Positions 16,941 to 24,942 of a stretch of DNA of 64,000 nt are shown here, piece by piece. The notes beneath the pieces were generated by a model. That model was not told where the DNA came from and ran no database searches. It saw only the letters and a program-made list of their open reading frames with translations. The first letter of the stretch is position 1. The number at the start of each line of letters is the position of its first letter. The DNA lies in NCBI GenBank assembly GCA_022821085.1, contig JAJEEG010000006.1, positions 2,501,330 through 2,565,329 of the forward strand. Reading direction: 5' to 3'. A program made the translations under genes and the position numbers. Source of the DNA: Candidatus Latescibacterota bacterium (GTDB lineage: Bacteria; JAAXHH01).

Positions 16941-18245
16941 TCAACCCCGCCCCGGCAGGGCGATCCCGTACCGCTGCAGCGTGGTCTCGAGCGTCGGACG
17001 TCCCAGGCGGATCCGGTCACCGTTCAGCAGGTAGGAGAACAGGTAGCCGGCGCCGAGCATGAGGATCCCGATGAGGAAGCAGTACATGACCGCCCGGTCG
17101 GGATAAACGTCTTTCAGATAACCGACGTACAGCGGTCCGAAAATCCCCGCGGCGGCCCACGCGGTCAGCACCGCGCCGTAGATGGTGGACATCTTCTTCG
17201 TGCCGAACACGTCGAGGACGAAGGAAGGCATGGTGGCGAACCCGCCGCCGAAGCAGAGCAGCACGTAGCAGACCAGCGCGGAGAAGACCCAGGGGTTGGT
17301 CTCGGTCATCAGGATGCCGAAGACCACCATCTGGCTGCCGAGCAGCACCCTGAATATCGTAACCCTGCCGAAACGATCGGACAGCAGTCCCCAGAACAGC
17401 CTGCCCAGGCCGTTGCAAATCGAACTCACCGCGATGAGCGTGGCCCCGTACTCGGCCAGCACCGTGGGTTCGATGCTGTCATCCGCCAGGCCCCAGATCT
17501 CCTGCAGGATCTCGGACTGGAAGCTGACCACTGATATTCCGGCCGCGATGTTGAAGAAGAAGACGATCCACATGAAGACGAACTGCGTCGTGCCCAGGTA
17601 GGTGCGGGCGTACTTCGGTTCGTCGGCCTCGTCGGGATCGATCGCGGTGGTCGACGGACCCGACGGATCCGGCGGCGGATCGGAAAGGGCCAGGCTGCAG
17701 GGGATGAGAATCAGGGCGAAGATGATACCGAGCCAGATGAAGACTTCCGGCAAGGCGCCCGCGGTCCTGACGATGAGGAAGGGCGCCAGGCCCTTGCTGA
17801 GCAGAAACGCCCCCACCCCGAACCCCATGACCACGATCCCGGTGGCCAGTCCCTTGCGGTCCGGAAACCACTTCGCAACGGTCGCAACCGGTGTGACGTA
17901 ACCCAGGCCAATGCCGGCGCCGCCGACCACCCCGTAACCGAGATAGAACAGCGGGATGTATTCCAACTCCAGCGCCAGTCCCGAGATCAGGTACCCGCAC
18001 GCAAACATGAAACTGCCGATCAGCGCGAGTTTGCGGGGCCCCATCTTCGGCAGCATGTTTCCGGCCCACGCCGCCGATACGCCCAGGGTGAAAATCGCAA
18101 TGCTGAAGGCCCAGGCCGTCTCGGTGTGGGTCCAGCCGATCTGGCGTACCAGTATGGTCTGAAAGAAGCTCCAGGCGTATACGGTACCGAAGCAGATCTG
18201 CAGCGCCGTGCAGAAGAGCGCGATGGCGCTTCGGGGCATGCGCAT
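16941..18245 (-). CDS. MFS transporter, oxalate:formate antiporter (OFA)-like
   Basis: 434 residues with about 12 membrane helices. The N-terminus has CFGTVYAWSFFQTILVRQIG, and the region GYGVVGGAGIGLGYVTPVAT followed by KWFPDRKGLATGIVVMGFG is the recognised signature of the OFA subfamily that includes OxlT and other monocarboxylate carriers. The gene has an AGGAGG ribosome site. It lies 11 bases downstream of the HAMP-sensor gene and is the last of three genes in the operon. The transported anion is not determined by sequence; formate, oxalate or another small carboxylate is the family expectation. Confidence 0.85.
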   Translation of the reverse strand: MRMPRSAIALFCTALQICFGTVYAWSFFQTILVRQIGWTHTETAWAFSIAIFTLGVSAAWAGNMLPKMGPRKLALIGSFMFACGYLISGLALELEYIPLFYLGYGVVGGAGIGLGYVTPVATVAKWFPDRKGLATGIVVMGFGVGAFLLSKGLAPFLIVRTAGALPEVFIWLGIIFALILIPCSLALSDPPPDPSGPSTTAIDPDEADEPKYARTYLGTTQFVFMWIVFFFNIAAGISVVSFQSEILQEIWGLADDSIEPTVLAEYGATLIAVSSICNGLGRLFWGLLSDRFGRVTIFRVLLGSQMVVFGILMTETNPWVFSALVCYVLLCFGGGFATMPSFVLDVFGTKKMSTIYGAVLTAWAAAGIFGPLYVGYLKDVYPDRAVMYCFLIGILMLGAGYLFSYLLNGDRIRLGRPTLETTLQRYGIALPGRG

Positions 18246-18256
18246 CGCTTGTCCTC

Positions 18257-18997
18257 CTAGCGGGCGTTCTCCGGCGGCGCGCCTGTCGCGCCTGAATCGG
18301 GTGATCGTCCGGAGATGTGGCGGAAGAGACGGGCCAGATCGCCCACTTCGTCGTCGCGTCCAAGGAGATCCTCAGTCCCGTTTCCCGTTTCCTTGTTGCC
18401 TGCGATGTTAACGGCGTAGGCGAGCAGTTCCGCCAGGGGCTTGGCGGCGAGATTGACCAGCCAGATCGAGGCGAGGACGCCCACGACCAGGAATATGCAT
18501 ATAAGGATGACCTGCTGGCCGATGGCGCGCTGGATTTTCAAGGCGACCTCGTCCTGGTCCATGCCGACGTGCACCGTACCCGCGACGCCCGCCAGGATGG
18601 GACTTCCGACCTCCAGGAAATCACCCAGGCCGGGGATGCTGCGCTCCACCGGTTCGGTACTCGCGTGATCGCTTGCCAATATCTCCTCGGGAATCCCCGG
18701 AACGAAGGTATGGGCGAGATATTCGCCGTTCTCGCTGGTGATGTAGATGTACCGGATGCCCTGGATCTCGACGAACTGATCGATCATCGACTGCAGCGTG
18801 GCCAGGTTCCGGTTGAGCAGGATGTCGACGCTGGCATCGGCGACGCTCTTGGCGATGTTCTGGCTGTTGGTCTCGTACTCCGCTGTCAACTGCGTATCTA
18901 CAGTGTATATACACAGGGCGGACGTACAGAGGACGATGACGCCGAAGAGCAGGAAGATCCCAAAGCGGGTGCGCTGGAAGAGCTTCTGTATTTTCAT
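18257..18997 (-). CDS. membrane sensor with periplasmic domain and HAMP, no output domain
   Basis: 246 residues. A first membrane helix lies at about 12-34, a periplasmic PAS/Cache-like domain at about 35-158 (with IRYIYITSENGEYLAHTF, typical of sCache or sPAS folds), a second helix at about 162-182, then a HAMP domain (AAKPLAELLAYAVN). The protein ends shortly after HAMP with a proline-rich tail. No kinase, GGDEF or methyl-accepting domain follows, so the signal must pass to a partner or be used otherwise. It is between the binding protein gene, one base upstream, and the MFS gene. Confidence 0.75.
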   Translation of the reverse strand: MKIQKLFQRTRFGIFLLFGVIVLCTSALCIYTVDTQLTAEYETNSQNIAKSVADASVDILLNRNLATLQSMIDQFVEIQGIRYIYITSENGEYLAHTFVPGIPEEILASDHASTEPVERSIPGLGDFLEVGSPILAGVAGTVHVGMDQDEVALKIQRAIGQQVILICIFLVVGVLASIWLVNLAAKPLAELLAYAVNIAGNKETGNGTEDLLGRDDEVGDLARLFRHISGRSPDSGATGAPPENAR

Positions 18998-18998
18998 G

Positions 18999-20381
18999 CT
19001 AGGATAGCCAGCCTTGCCAGTCCTCCAGGGTCACGAACCGGCCCTCCTGGACGACGGTGTAGTAGACGGTCTGCAGCCCCTGCCTGCGGTCAGGTCCGAA
19101 GGAGACGCGTTCGCCGATCCCGAGATCGTAGTTGTCGACCGAGAACACCGCTTCCTCCAGCCCTTCGCGGTCCGGGCTTCCTCCCAGGCGCCGCAGGATC
19201 TCGGTCATCAGCTTGGCGTCCAGAAAACCCTCGAGACTCACGAAACTCTGTGGAAAGGGGCTGTACGACTCCTGGACGAGTTCTTCGGGAACAGACGGAT
19301 CGTAGCGTTCCATCAGTTCGCGGTACTCCCGAACCGCCGGTATGGACGTGTCCTCGTAGCTCGGGACCACTTGGGAGTTGACGAGATAACGGGAGTAGGT
19401 CTCCACGTCCTCTCCCAGGTCGCTGAGCAGCTGGAGCATGTTTTCGCTGCCCACGAACGAAAGATTGGCAATGGGCACGCGAAGGTCGCGGTCGACGGCG
19501 TCTCGGGCGAAGGCCGCACAGGCGGCGTACGACCCGATGCAGATGACGGCGTCCGGGGAATTGGATTTGAGGATCTCCACCTGCTCGCGCATGCTGCCTG
19601 TGAATCGCTGGCCACGACGGTAGGTCGCCTCGCCCGCGAGCCGCTCTCCGTGCCGGTCCAGCGCCGCCCTTACCCCGGCCCATCCGCTTCTTCCATAGGC
19701 GTCGGCCTGGTAGAACACGCCGATTTTCCGCTTGCCCGCGGCGAGGAAATTGTTCACGAGCCCGGCCGTCTCCTGTCGGTAGGACGCCCTGAGGTTGAAG
19801 GCGAAATCACCGTACGGCGGCTCCCGCTGGGGCTGGGCGCCGGTGAAGGGGAAGAACAGGTAGACCTGCTCGTCCTGGAACTTCTTCAGCAGGGGCAGCA
19901 CGCGTGTTACGGTCGGCGTGCCCACGTACCCGAAGAGCAGGAACACGTTGTCCTCGAGCATGAGCTTCATGGTGTTCCGGACACAGGGATCAGGCTGGTA
20001 ACCGTCGTCATAAAGCTTCAGGGTGATCTTGCGCCCGGCCACGCCGCCGTTGTCGTTTACATGATTGAAATAGGCCATGGCGCCGCGGTACAGCTCGCTG
20101 CCGAGTCCCCTGGACGGACCGGAAAACGCGGCCGACATCCCCAGGACGATCTCATCATCCGTCGCGCCTGCGAACCCGGTTTCCGTTTCCTGTGCTGACG
20201 CCATGTTCGCTCCCCCGAATATGGTTTCGAAGCCCTTTTTCCCCGCAAAGGAAACCGCAAGCAGCCCGGCAAGGCCGCGGCGCAACATGGTCCTCCGCGT
20301 TAACAACGGCGCAGGCGACCCGGGCCTATCCCCTGATTGACCTTTACCGTCACGCCCACTCATACGCTTCCTCGTCATCAA
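18999..20381 (-). CDS. periplasmic binding protein, branched-chain amino acid (LivJ)-like, Tat-type signal
   Basis: 460 residues. The N-terminus has LTRRTMLRRGLAGLLAVSFA, a twin-arginine-type signal, followed by a mature type I periplasmic binding fold: IVLGMSAAFSGPSRGLGSEL, NGGVAGRKITLKLYDDGYQ, then IGVFYQADAYGRSGWAGVR and DAVICIGSYAACAAFARDA. These match the Peripla_BP_6/LivJ family that binds amino acids, amides or urea-like molecules. No ABC permease or ATPase is nearby; instead the gene begins an operon with a HAMP sensor and an MFS carrier. This suggests ligand sensing rather than ABC uptake. Confidence 0.85.
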   Translation of the reverse strand: MMTRKRMSGRDGKGQSGDRPGSPAPLLTRRTMLRRGLAGLLAVSFAGKKGFETIFGGANMASAQETETGFAGATDDEIVLGMSAAFSGPSRGLGSELYRGAMAYFNHVNDNGGVAGRKITLKLYDDGYQPDPCVRNTMKLMLEDNVFLLFGYVGTPTVTRVLPLLKKFQDEQVYLFFPFTGAQPQREPPYGDFAFNLRASYRQETAGLVNNFLAAGKRKIGVFYQADAYGRSGWAGVRAALDRHGERLAGEATYRRGQRFTGSMREQVEILKSNSPDAVICIGSYAACAAFARDAVDRDLRVPIANLSFVGSENMLQLLSDLGEDVETYSRYLVNSQVVPSYEDTSIPAVREYRELMERYDPSVPEELVQESYSPFPQSFVSLEGFLDAKLMTEILRRLGGSPDREGLEEAVFSVDNYDLGIGERVSFGPDRRQGLQTVYYTVVQEGRFVTLEDWQGWLS

Positions 20382-20709
20382 TTGAGCCGTGAGGGTTCCT
20401 CTTCGTGCAACTCACGGCCGTCCGGCAACCGAATCCGGGCCGGGACATTGACTATACCGGGAATCGCAGTACGAATATCTGGTATGGGAAATGTACCAAT
20501 TGTTTCCGTCTTGGAAACTGTTGTAATGATTCAAAAGGATAAGACCGGGAGTATCCCGTTGCAAGGTATTTTTGTGACCGTGCGTGAGTACCCGCGAAGC
20601 CTCGACCACTTCAAAATTGACACGGATCGCCTGCTTCCGAGTAGCGGTCCTATCTGCACATTAGTCTCGGATCGCCAGGACACGGATCGCCTGCTTCCGC
20701 TTAGCGGTC
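20382..20709. other. 328-base gap with repeated gene end, no gene seen
   Basis: Between the aminotransferase-fold gene and the binding-protein gene, both on the minus strand, I see no plausible coding region. The right-hand part is occupied by the 60-base tandem repeat described separately. The remainder (20382-20620) must contain the promoter of the binding-protein operon, but no strong consensus promoter was recognised. Confidence 0.5.
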
Positions 20710-20740
20710 CTACCTGCGCATAATACTCGGATCGAACTCG
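20621..20740. repeat. 60-base tandem repeat duplicating the 3' end of the class V aminotransferase gene
   Basis: 20621-20680 and 20681-20740 align over about 54 bases with about 7 mismatches, sharing CACGGATCGCCTGCTTCCG at their left ends. On the minus strand the right copy contains the gene's end DPSIMRR plus TAG and trailing sequence, and the left copy reads DPRLMCR plus TAG followed by nearly the same trailing sequence. The left copy is therefore a diverged second copy of the gene terminus. The TAG and the bases after it are the best-conserved part. Confidence 0.75.
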
Positions 20741-22119
20741 TACTCGCTGTACGGTTCCGGCAGGCCGTTGTCGGCCACCTCTTCCATCACGTCGCAGAAG
20801 TAATCGAGCTCGGACAGCATGGTGTAGAGATTCGGCGTGATACGGACCCACTGGCGACCCGGATCCTCCCGGTCGTACCGTCCCCGGGAGGTCTGGATCT
20901 GATGTTCATCCCACAGGTAGTCTCGCATCCCGGTCGGATCGACCCCTTCGATCCCGACCCCGGCAATACAGCAACTCATATCCGGAGCCGTTGACGTGTA
21001 TACCCGTATCCGGGGATGCCTCCGAAGTCGTTCCGCCCAGTGATTCTTCAGATACCGGAGCCGTTCTTCCTTCCGCTTCGGCCCGATGGCGTTGTGAAAG
21101 GCAAGGGCCTCGCCGATGGCGAGGTAAGGCGCATGGGACACGGTTCCGACGGACTCGTACTTACGCATGCTCGTCAGGGCGTTGAACCGGCGGCTCGTGT
21201 ACGGTCCGTACAGCGGTTCGATCTTCTCGACGTGCTCGCGCTTCATGTACAGCATGCCGGTCCCTTTCGGCGCGCTGAGCCACTTGTGCAGACTCGTCCC
21301 GTAATAGTCGCAGCCCAGGTCCGAGACCTTGAAATCCAGGTGGCCGACGGCATGGGCGCCGTCCACGACGACTTCGATGCCGTGCCGATGGGCCAGGTCG
21401 CAGATCCGCCGGACCGGGTACACCTGGCCGGTGGTGTACGTGATGTGGGACACCAGGATCACGCGGGTCTTCGGCGTAATGCCGCCTTCGATGACCGCGA
21501 CCAACTCGTCCGGGGATCCGGCGGGGAAGGGTGCCGGCACCTCGACCAGCTTGATTCCTTCCTTCCGCTCACGGTGCCGAAGGGCACTCACCATGGAAGA
21601 GTAATCATGCGTGGTGGTGAGTACTTCGTCGCCCGGGTTCAGGGGGATGCCGTACAGGACCGTCTTGAGCGCCTCGGTGGTGTTGCGTACGAGGGCGATT
21701 TCATCGGGACTGCTCCCGAAAAGGCGGGCCAGGGAATGCTTCACGGTACGCACCTGGTCTCTGGCCTTTTGAACGACCTGCCCGTACGGTACCTGCTCCT
21801 GTTCCCATATGTACCGAACGAGCGCCTCGGTGACGACGCGGGGCGAAGGGCTGGCATAGCCGTTATCCAGGTTGATCAGGCTGCGGTTTACGGTAAACGC
21901 CTGCTTTACTTCGCTCCAGAGTCCTTCGTTCCGGGCGGCCTGCTGTGGCGTCAGACCCGAGACTTCATTTACCGCCGCCTCGACGCCCCGGAGGGAATCG
22001 GGGCCGAGGAACGTGGCCAACCCGGCCGTCAGACCGGCCGTTTTCAGGAAATGACGCCGTTCCATGGTATTCGGACGCCCGCCGGGGCGGTCGTTTGCAT
22101 CGTCTACCGATCTCATCAT
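20710..22119 (-). CDS. secreted class V aminotransferase-fold protein (isopenicillin-N epimerase-like)
   Basis: 469 residues. The N-terminal RRHFLKTAGLTAGLATFL is a twin-arginine export signal, starting about 20 residues into the protein; the chosen ATG has an AGGGGAG site. The PLP fold is clear: IALVRNTTEALKTVL, THDYSSMVSALRHRE, ILVSHITYTTGQVYP, VVVDGAHAVGHLDF, and the Schiff-base lysine in GTSLHKWLSAPKGTGMLY. Homologues include isopenicillin-N epimerases and cysteine desulfurase-like enzymes. Export by Tat implies folding with PLP in the cytoplasm. A repeated 3' end follows the gene, and the transposon lies directly upstream. Confidence 0.85.
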   Translation of the reverse strand: MMRSVDDANDRPGGRPNTMERRHFLKTAGLTAGLATFLGPDSLRGVEAAVNEVSGLTPQQAARNEGLWSEVKQAFTVNRSLINLDNGYASPSPRVVTEALVRYIWEQEQVPYGQVVQKARDQVRTVKHSLARLFGSSPDEIALVRNTTEALKTVLYGIPLNPGDEVLTTTHDYSSMVSALRHRERKEGIKLVEVPAPFPAGSPDELVAVIEGGITPKTRVILVSHITYTTGQVYPVRRICDLAHRHGIEVVVDGAHAVGHLDFKVSDLGCDYYGTSLHKWLSAPKGTGMLYMKREHVEKIEPLYGPYTSRRFNALTSMRKYESVGTVSHAPYLAIGEALAFHNAIGPKRKEERLRYLKNHWAERLRRHPRIRVYTSTAPDMSCCIAGVGIEGVDPTGMRDYLWDEHQIQTSRGRYDREDPGRQWVRITPNLYTMLSELDYFCDVMEEVADNGLPEPYSEYEFDPSIMRR

Positions 22120-22196
22120 AAGACTCCCCTGGTCGTTGAGATTGCCGGCATCCTCTATCCGGAACCTCGGTATCAGAGCGGTGTTATTTCAATAAT

Positions 22197-22221
22197 GCGC
22201 GATAATACGCTTTTGGACTTG
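22197..22221 (+). repeat. left terminal inverted repeat of the transposon
   Basis: Identical over 25 bases to the reverse complement of 24810-24834. Its inner end supplies the first three bases of the -35 box of the transposase promoter. Confidence 0.92.
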
Positions 22222-22247
22222 ACAAGGGTTCCGGTTCATGGTATATT
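22219..22247 (+). promoter_or_regulatory. near-consensus promoter for the transposase operon
   Basis: TTGACA at 22219-22224 and TATATT at 22242-22247 are separated by exactly 17 bases. The -35 box overlaps the inner end of the left inverted repeat, so binding of transposase to the end could repress transcription. An AAGGAGA ribosome site precedes the ATG at 22293. Confidence 0.8.
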
Positions 22248-22292
22248 GTAGGTAAGAGCAAAGGAAACCGACAACCTACAAGGAGATACGCC

Positions 22293-23180
22293 ATGAACAT
22301 CCTCGAACTCTTTCAGACCTTCCAGACGCAGGAACAATGCCTTGATTACCTGGAAGCCATCCGCTGGCGCGGCGAGCCGCAATGTCCGTACTGCGATAGC
22401 AAGAAGGTATGCCGTCATGCCTCAAACGACCGTGCAAATCAACGCTGGCAATGCCAGGACTGCCACAAGGCATTTGCCGTTACGGTCGGGACGATCTTCC
22501 ACCGGACGCACAAGCCCTTGCAACAGTGGTTCCTGGTACTGGCCCTTATGCTGAACGCCAAGAAGTCCGTTTCCAGCCATCAGATTTCCAGAGACCTGGG
22601 GATTCGCCAGCCTACCGTGTGGAGCATGATGCACCGCGCCCGCGTGGCGATGGCGGTAGACCAGAAGGCACAGGAACTGTTGTACGGGATCGTGGAGACC
22701 GACGACGCCTTTATCGGCGGCAAACCCAAGAAGCCGAACAAGAAGTCCGACCGCAAGGGCAAACGCGGACGCGGTACGGAAAAGACCTGCGTGATCGGTG
22801 CGGTAGAACGGGGCGGTAAAGTGAAGGCACAACCCGTTACCGAACTGAACAGCACGAGCATCAGCGAGTTTCTGAGCAAGACGGTGGACACGGTCGGGAC
22901 GATGGTGATGGCCGATCAGTTGCCCGCCTACAACAAGCCCTTGGGGGCGTTCGACAAGTCCGCCCGTATCGACCACAGCACGCAGTACGTGGACGGGATG
23001 ATCCATACCAACACGATTGAAGGCTTTTGGTCGTTGGTCAAGCGGGCGTGGTACGGAACGCACCACCAGTACAGCGTCAAGTTGATCGGGTTGTATATCT
23101 CGGAATCGTGCTTCAAGTACAACCACCGGAAAGCACATAGCCTGTTCGACTACTTCGTGGCCAGGGCGGTGTCGATATGA
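22293..23180 (+). CDS. IS1595 family transposase (ISXO2-like)
   Basis: 295 residues. The N-terminal zinc ribbon has CPYC (31-34) and CQDC (54-57). A helical DNA-binding segment follows, then the ISXO2-like catalytic domain with ETDDAFIGG (135-143), MVMADQLPAYN (204-214) and HTNTIEGFWSLVKR (238-251). These supply the first two acidic residues and the N-x-x-E...K end of the D-D-N-K type triad found in this family. Length and motif order are complete. The gene has a strong promoter and ribosome site inside the element and overlaps the passenger gene by ATGA, so both proteins are made from one message. Confidence 0.92.
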   Translation: MNILELFQTFQTQEQCLDYLEAIRWRGEPQCPYCDSKKVCRHASNDRANQRWQCQDCHKAFAVTVGTIFHRTHKPLQQWFLVLALMLNAKKSVSSHQISRDLGIRQPTVWSMMHRARVAMAVDQKAQELLYGIVETDDAFIGGKPKKPNKKSDRKGKRGRGTEKTCVIGAVERGGKVKAQPVTELNSTSISEFLSKTVDTVGTMVMADQLPAYNKPLGAFDKSARIDHSTQYVDGMIHTNTIEGFWSLVKRAWYGTHHQYSVKLIGLYISESCFKYNHRKAHSLFDYFVARAVSI

Positions 23181-24763
23181 ACCGACTTTTCTACGGAGAC
23201 AACCTGCACGTTATGCATCAGTTGATGGGAAGCCTTTCGGTGGATCTGATATACCTTGATCCCCCGTTCAAATCGAATCGTAATTACAACCTGATGTACA
23301 GTCGCCGGATCGGACGCCCGATACCCGAACAGGAAGAGGCGTTTTGCGATACCTGGGAAATGGATTCCAAGAAGCGGGAACTCGCAAAACAGATGCCCGT
23401 ATTCATGCGGAAACACGGAGTCGATGAGTACTACGTCCGGTTTTGGAAATACTGGATGGACGCCCTGATAAACACGCAACCGAAGTTGCTGGCGTACCTT
23501 GTGTACATGGTGCAGAGACTGATGTACATGAAGTTGATTCTGAAGCCTACAGGATCGATATATCTTCATTGTGACCCTGAAGCCAGCCACTACATCAAGG
23601 TGATGATGGACGCGATTTTCGGGCATGACAACTACCAGAACGAAATCGTCTGGAAACGTACCAGTGCCCACAGTGACGCAAAGAAACTCGGTGCTGTCCA
23701 TGATGTGATTTTTCACTACTCCAAAAGCGACCGATTCAAACGCAATCGCTTGTTTGCTCCGTATGCCGATTCGTACATCGAAAAGCGGTACAGGAACAAG
23801 GACGCGGACGGCCGGCGGTGGATGAGTGCGCCGATAACGGCCAAGGGGCTTGCCGGTGGCGGATACAGGTACGAGTACCGCGGCGTAGAAGACGACTGGC
23901 GTGTCCCTCTTGCCAGGATGCAGGAACTGGATGCAAACGATGACCTGCACATAACCAGGACCGGCGGTCTCCGGTGGAAGAAATACCTCGATCAAATGAA
24001 GGGCGTTCCTATCAATGACGTATGGACGGACATACCGCCGTTAAACTCGCAGGACAAGATGCGACTGGGATTCCCTACGCAGAAACCGCCGAATCTGTTA
24101 AGGCGTATTATCGAGTTATCGACCGACCCAGGGGATCTTGTCTTTGATCCGTTTTGCGGTTGCGGTACGGCCGTCTACGCGGCGCATGAAGCGGGAAGGC
24201 AATGGGTCGGGTGCGATATCGCAATCCTGGCCGTCCGATTGATCGAAGACCAGTTAGGTATCTGGTACAACCTGGAACGGAAAACAGACTACGAGACGAC
24301 GGGCATTCCGAACAGTGTCGAATCCGCCGAACGCCTGTTCCGGCAGGACCCGTTCCAGTTTGAACACTGGATAGTTGAACAGGTAGGCGGGTTTCCGACC
24401 AAGAAGACGGGCGACAAGGGCGTGGACGGCGTGATGTACTACGATATGGATGATGGGGAAATGGGGAAGATGATTTTCAGTGTGAAGGGTGGACACATTC
24501 GGCCGTCTGACGTTCGAGACCTGGAAGGTACGCGGTCGGTTGACGGGATCGCACACATAGCAGGGTTTATTTCGCTACGTGAACCAACAAAGGCCATGCG
24601 CCAGGCGGCGGATGATGCTGGTAAATGGCACTACAAGGGCGAGATATACGACAGGGTGCAAATGCTCACTGTCAAAGAAATCGTGGAAGACAAGCGGTTG
24701 TTTCGCACTCCTACTCGGGTTCAGTACCGAGACGACCACTTGCAACAGTCGTTGGGGTTGTGA
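23177..24763 (+). CDS. site-specific DNA methyltransferase fused to a PD-(D/E)XK-like nuclease domain
   Basis: 528 residues. The N-terminal part is an amino-methyltransferase of the beta arrangement: catalytic motif IV LIYLDPPFKSNRNYN with DPPF at 28-31, a central variable region of about 170 residues likely to read the DNA, and SAM motif I as VFDPFCGCGTAVYAA (322-336). From about residue 395, FEHWIVEQVGGF, GDKGVDGVM and IFSVKGGHI give a D...S-x-K pattern that resembles Mrr-type restriction nucleases, with serine in place of the usual E or Q. Such a fusion could both modify and cut DNA, like a type IIG enzyme. It lies within the transposon and is coupled to its transposase. Confidence 0.8.
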   Translation: MNRLFYGDNLHVMHQLMGSLSVDLIYLDPPFKSNRNYNLMYSRRIGRPIPEQEEAFCDTWEMDSKKRELAKQMPVFMRKHGVDEYYVRFWKYWMDALINTQPKLLAYLVYMVQRLMYMKLILKPTGSIYLHCDPEASHYIKVMMDAIFGHDNYQNEIVWKRTSAHSDAKKLGAVHDVIFHYSKSDRFKRNRLFAPYADSYIEKRYRNKDADGRRWMSAPITAKGLAGGGYRYEYRGVEDDWRVPLARMQELDANDDLHITRTGGLRWKKYLDQMKGVPINDVWTDIPPLNSQDKMRLGFPTQKPPNLLRRIIELSTDPGDLVFDPFCGCGTAVYAAHEAGRQWVGCDIAILAVRLIEDQLGIWYNLERKTDYETTGIPNSVESAERLFRQDPFQFEHWIVEQVGGFPTKKTGDKGVDGVMYYDMDDGEMGKMIFSVKGGHIRPSDVRDLEGTRSVDGIAHIAGFISLREPTKAMRQAADDAGKWHYKGEIYDRVQMLTVKEIVEDKRLFRTPTRVQYRDDHLQQSLGL

Positions 24764-24809
24764 ACGGATCGCCTGCTACTGGTATGATACGCGATCCCGT
24801 GGCAACCCA

Positions 24810-24834
24810 CAAGTCCAAAAGCGTATTATCGCGC
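24810..24834 (-). repeat. right terminal inverted repeat of the transposon
   Basis: The exact reverse complement of 22197-22221. It is directly followed by AATAATGC, matching the left flank at 22191-22198. Confidence 0.92.
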
Positions 24835-24942
24835 AATAATGCATCCTTGACTGGGCAATTTACAGTTTTACACTTTGGATACCCAGAACATTCAAGACTG
24901 CGGAGAACTTCAGCAAATACCTACCGGAAAAGAGCACCATCC

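Larger units (their letters stand above)
22191..24842. mobile_element. IS1595-like transposon carrying a methyltransferase/nuclease fusion gene
   Basis: Perfect 25-base inverted repeats lie at 22197-22221 and 24810-24834 (GCGCGATAATACGC then TTTTGGACTTG on the left). They are flanked by the direct repeat AATAAT (22191-22196 and 24835-24840), which extends to the 8-mer AATAATGC if the terminal GC is shared; 8-base target duplications are usual for IS1595-family elements. Inside are a transposase gene and, overlapping it by 4 bases, one passenger gene. All parts look intact and the termini are perfect, which suggests recent insertion or continued activity. Confidence 0.88.

Noticed and set aside
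19014-20198. Long plus-strand reading frame antisense to the binding-protein gene
   Set aside because: The composition is that of a shadow frame in GC-rich DNA; the minus-strand gene has a signal peptide and clear family motifs.
16941-20381. ABC uptake operon for branched-chain amino acids
   Set aside because: No permease or ATPase genes are present; the other two genes are a sensor and an MFS carrier.
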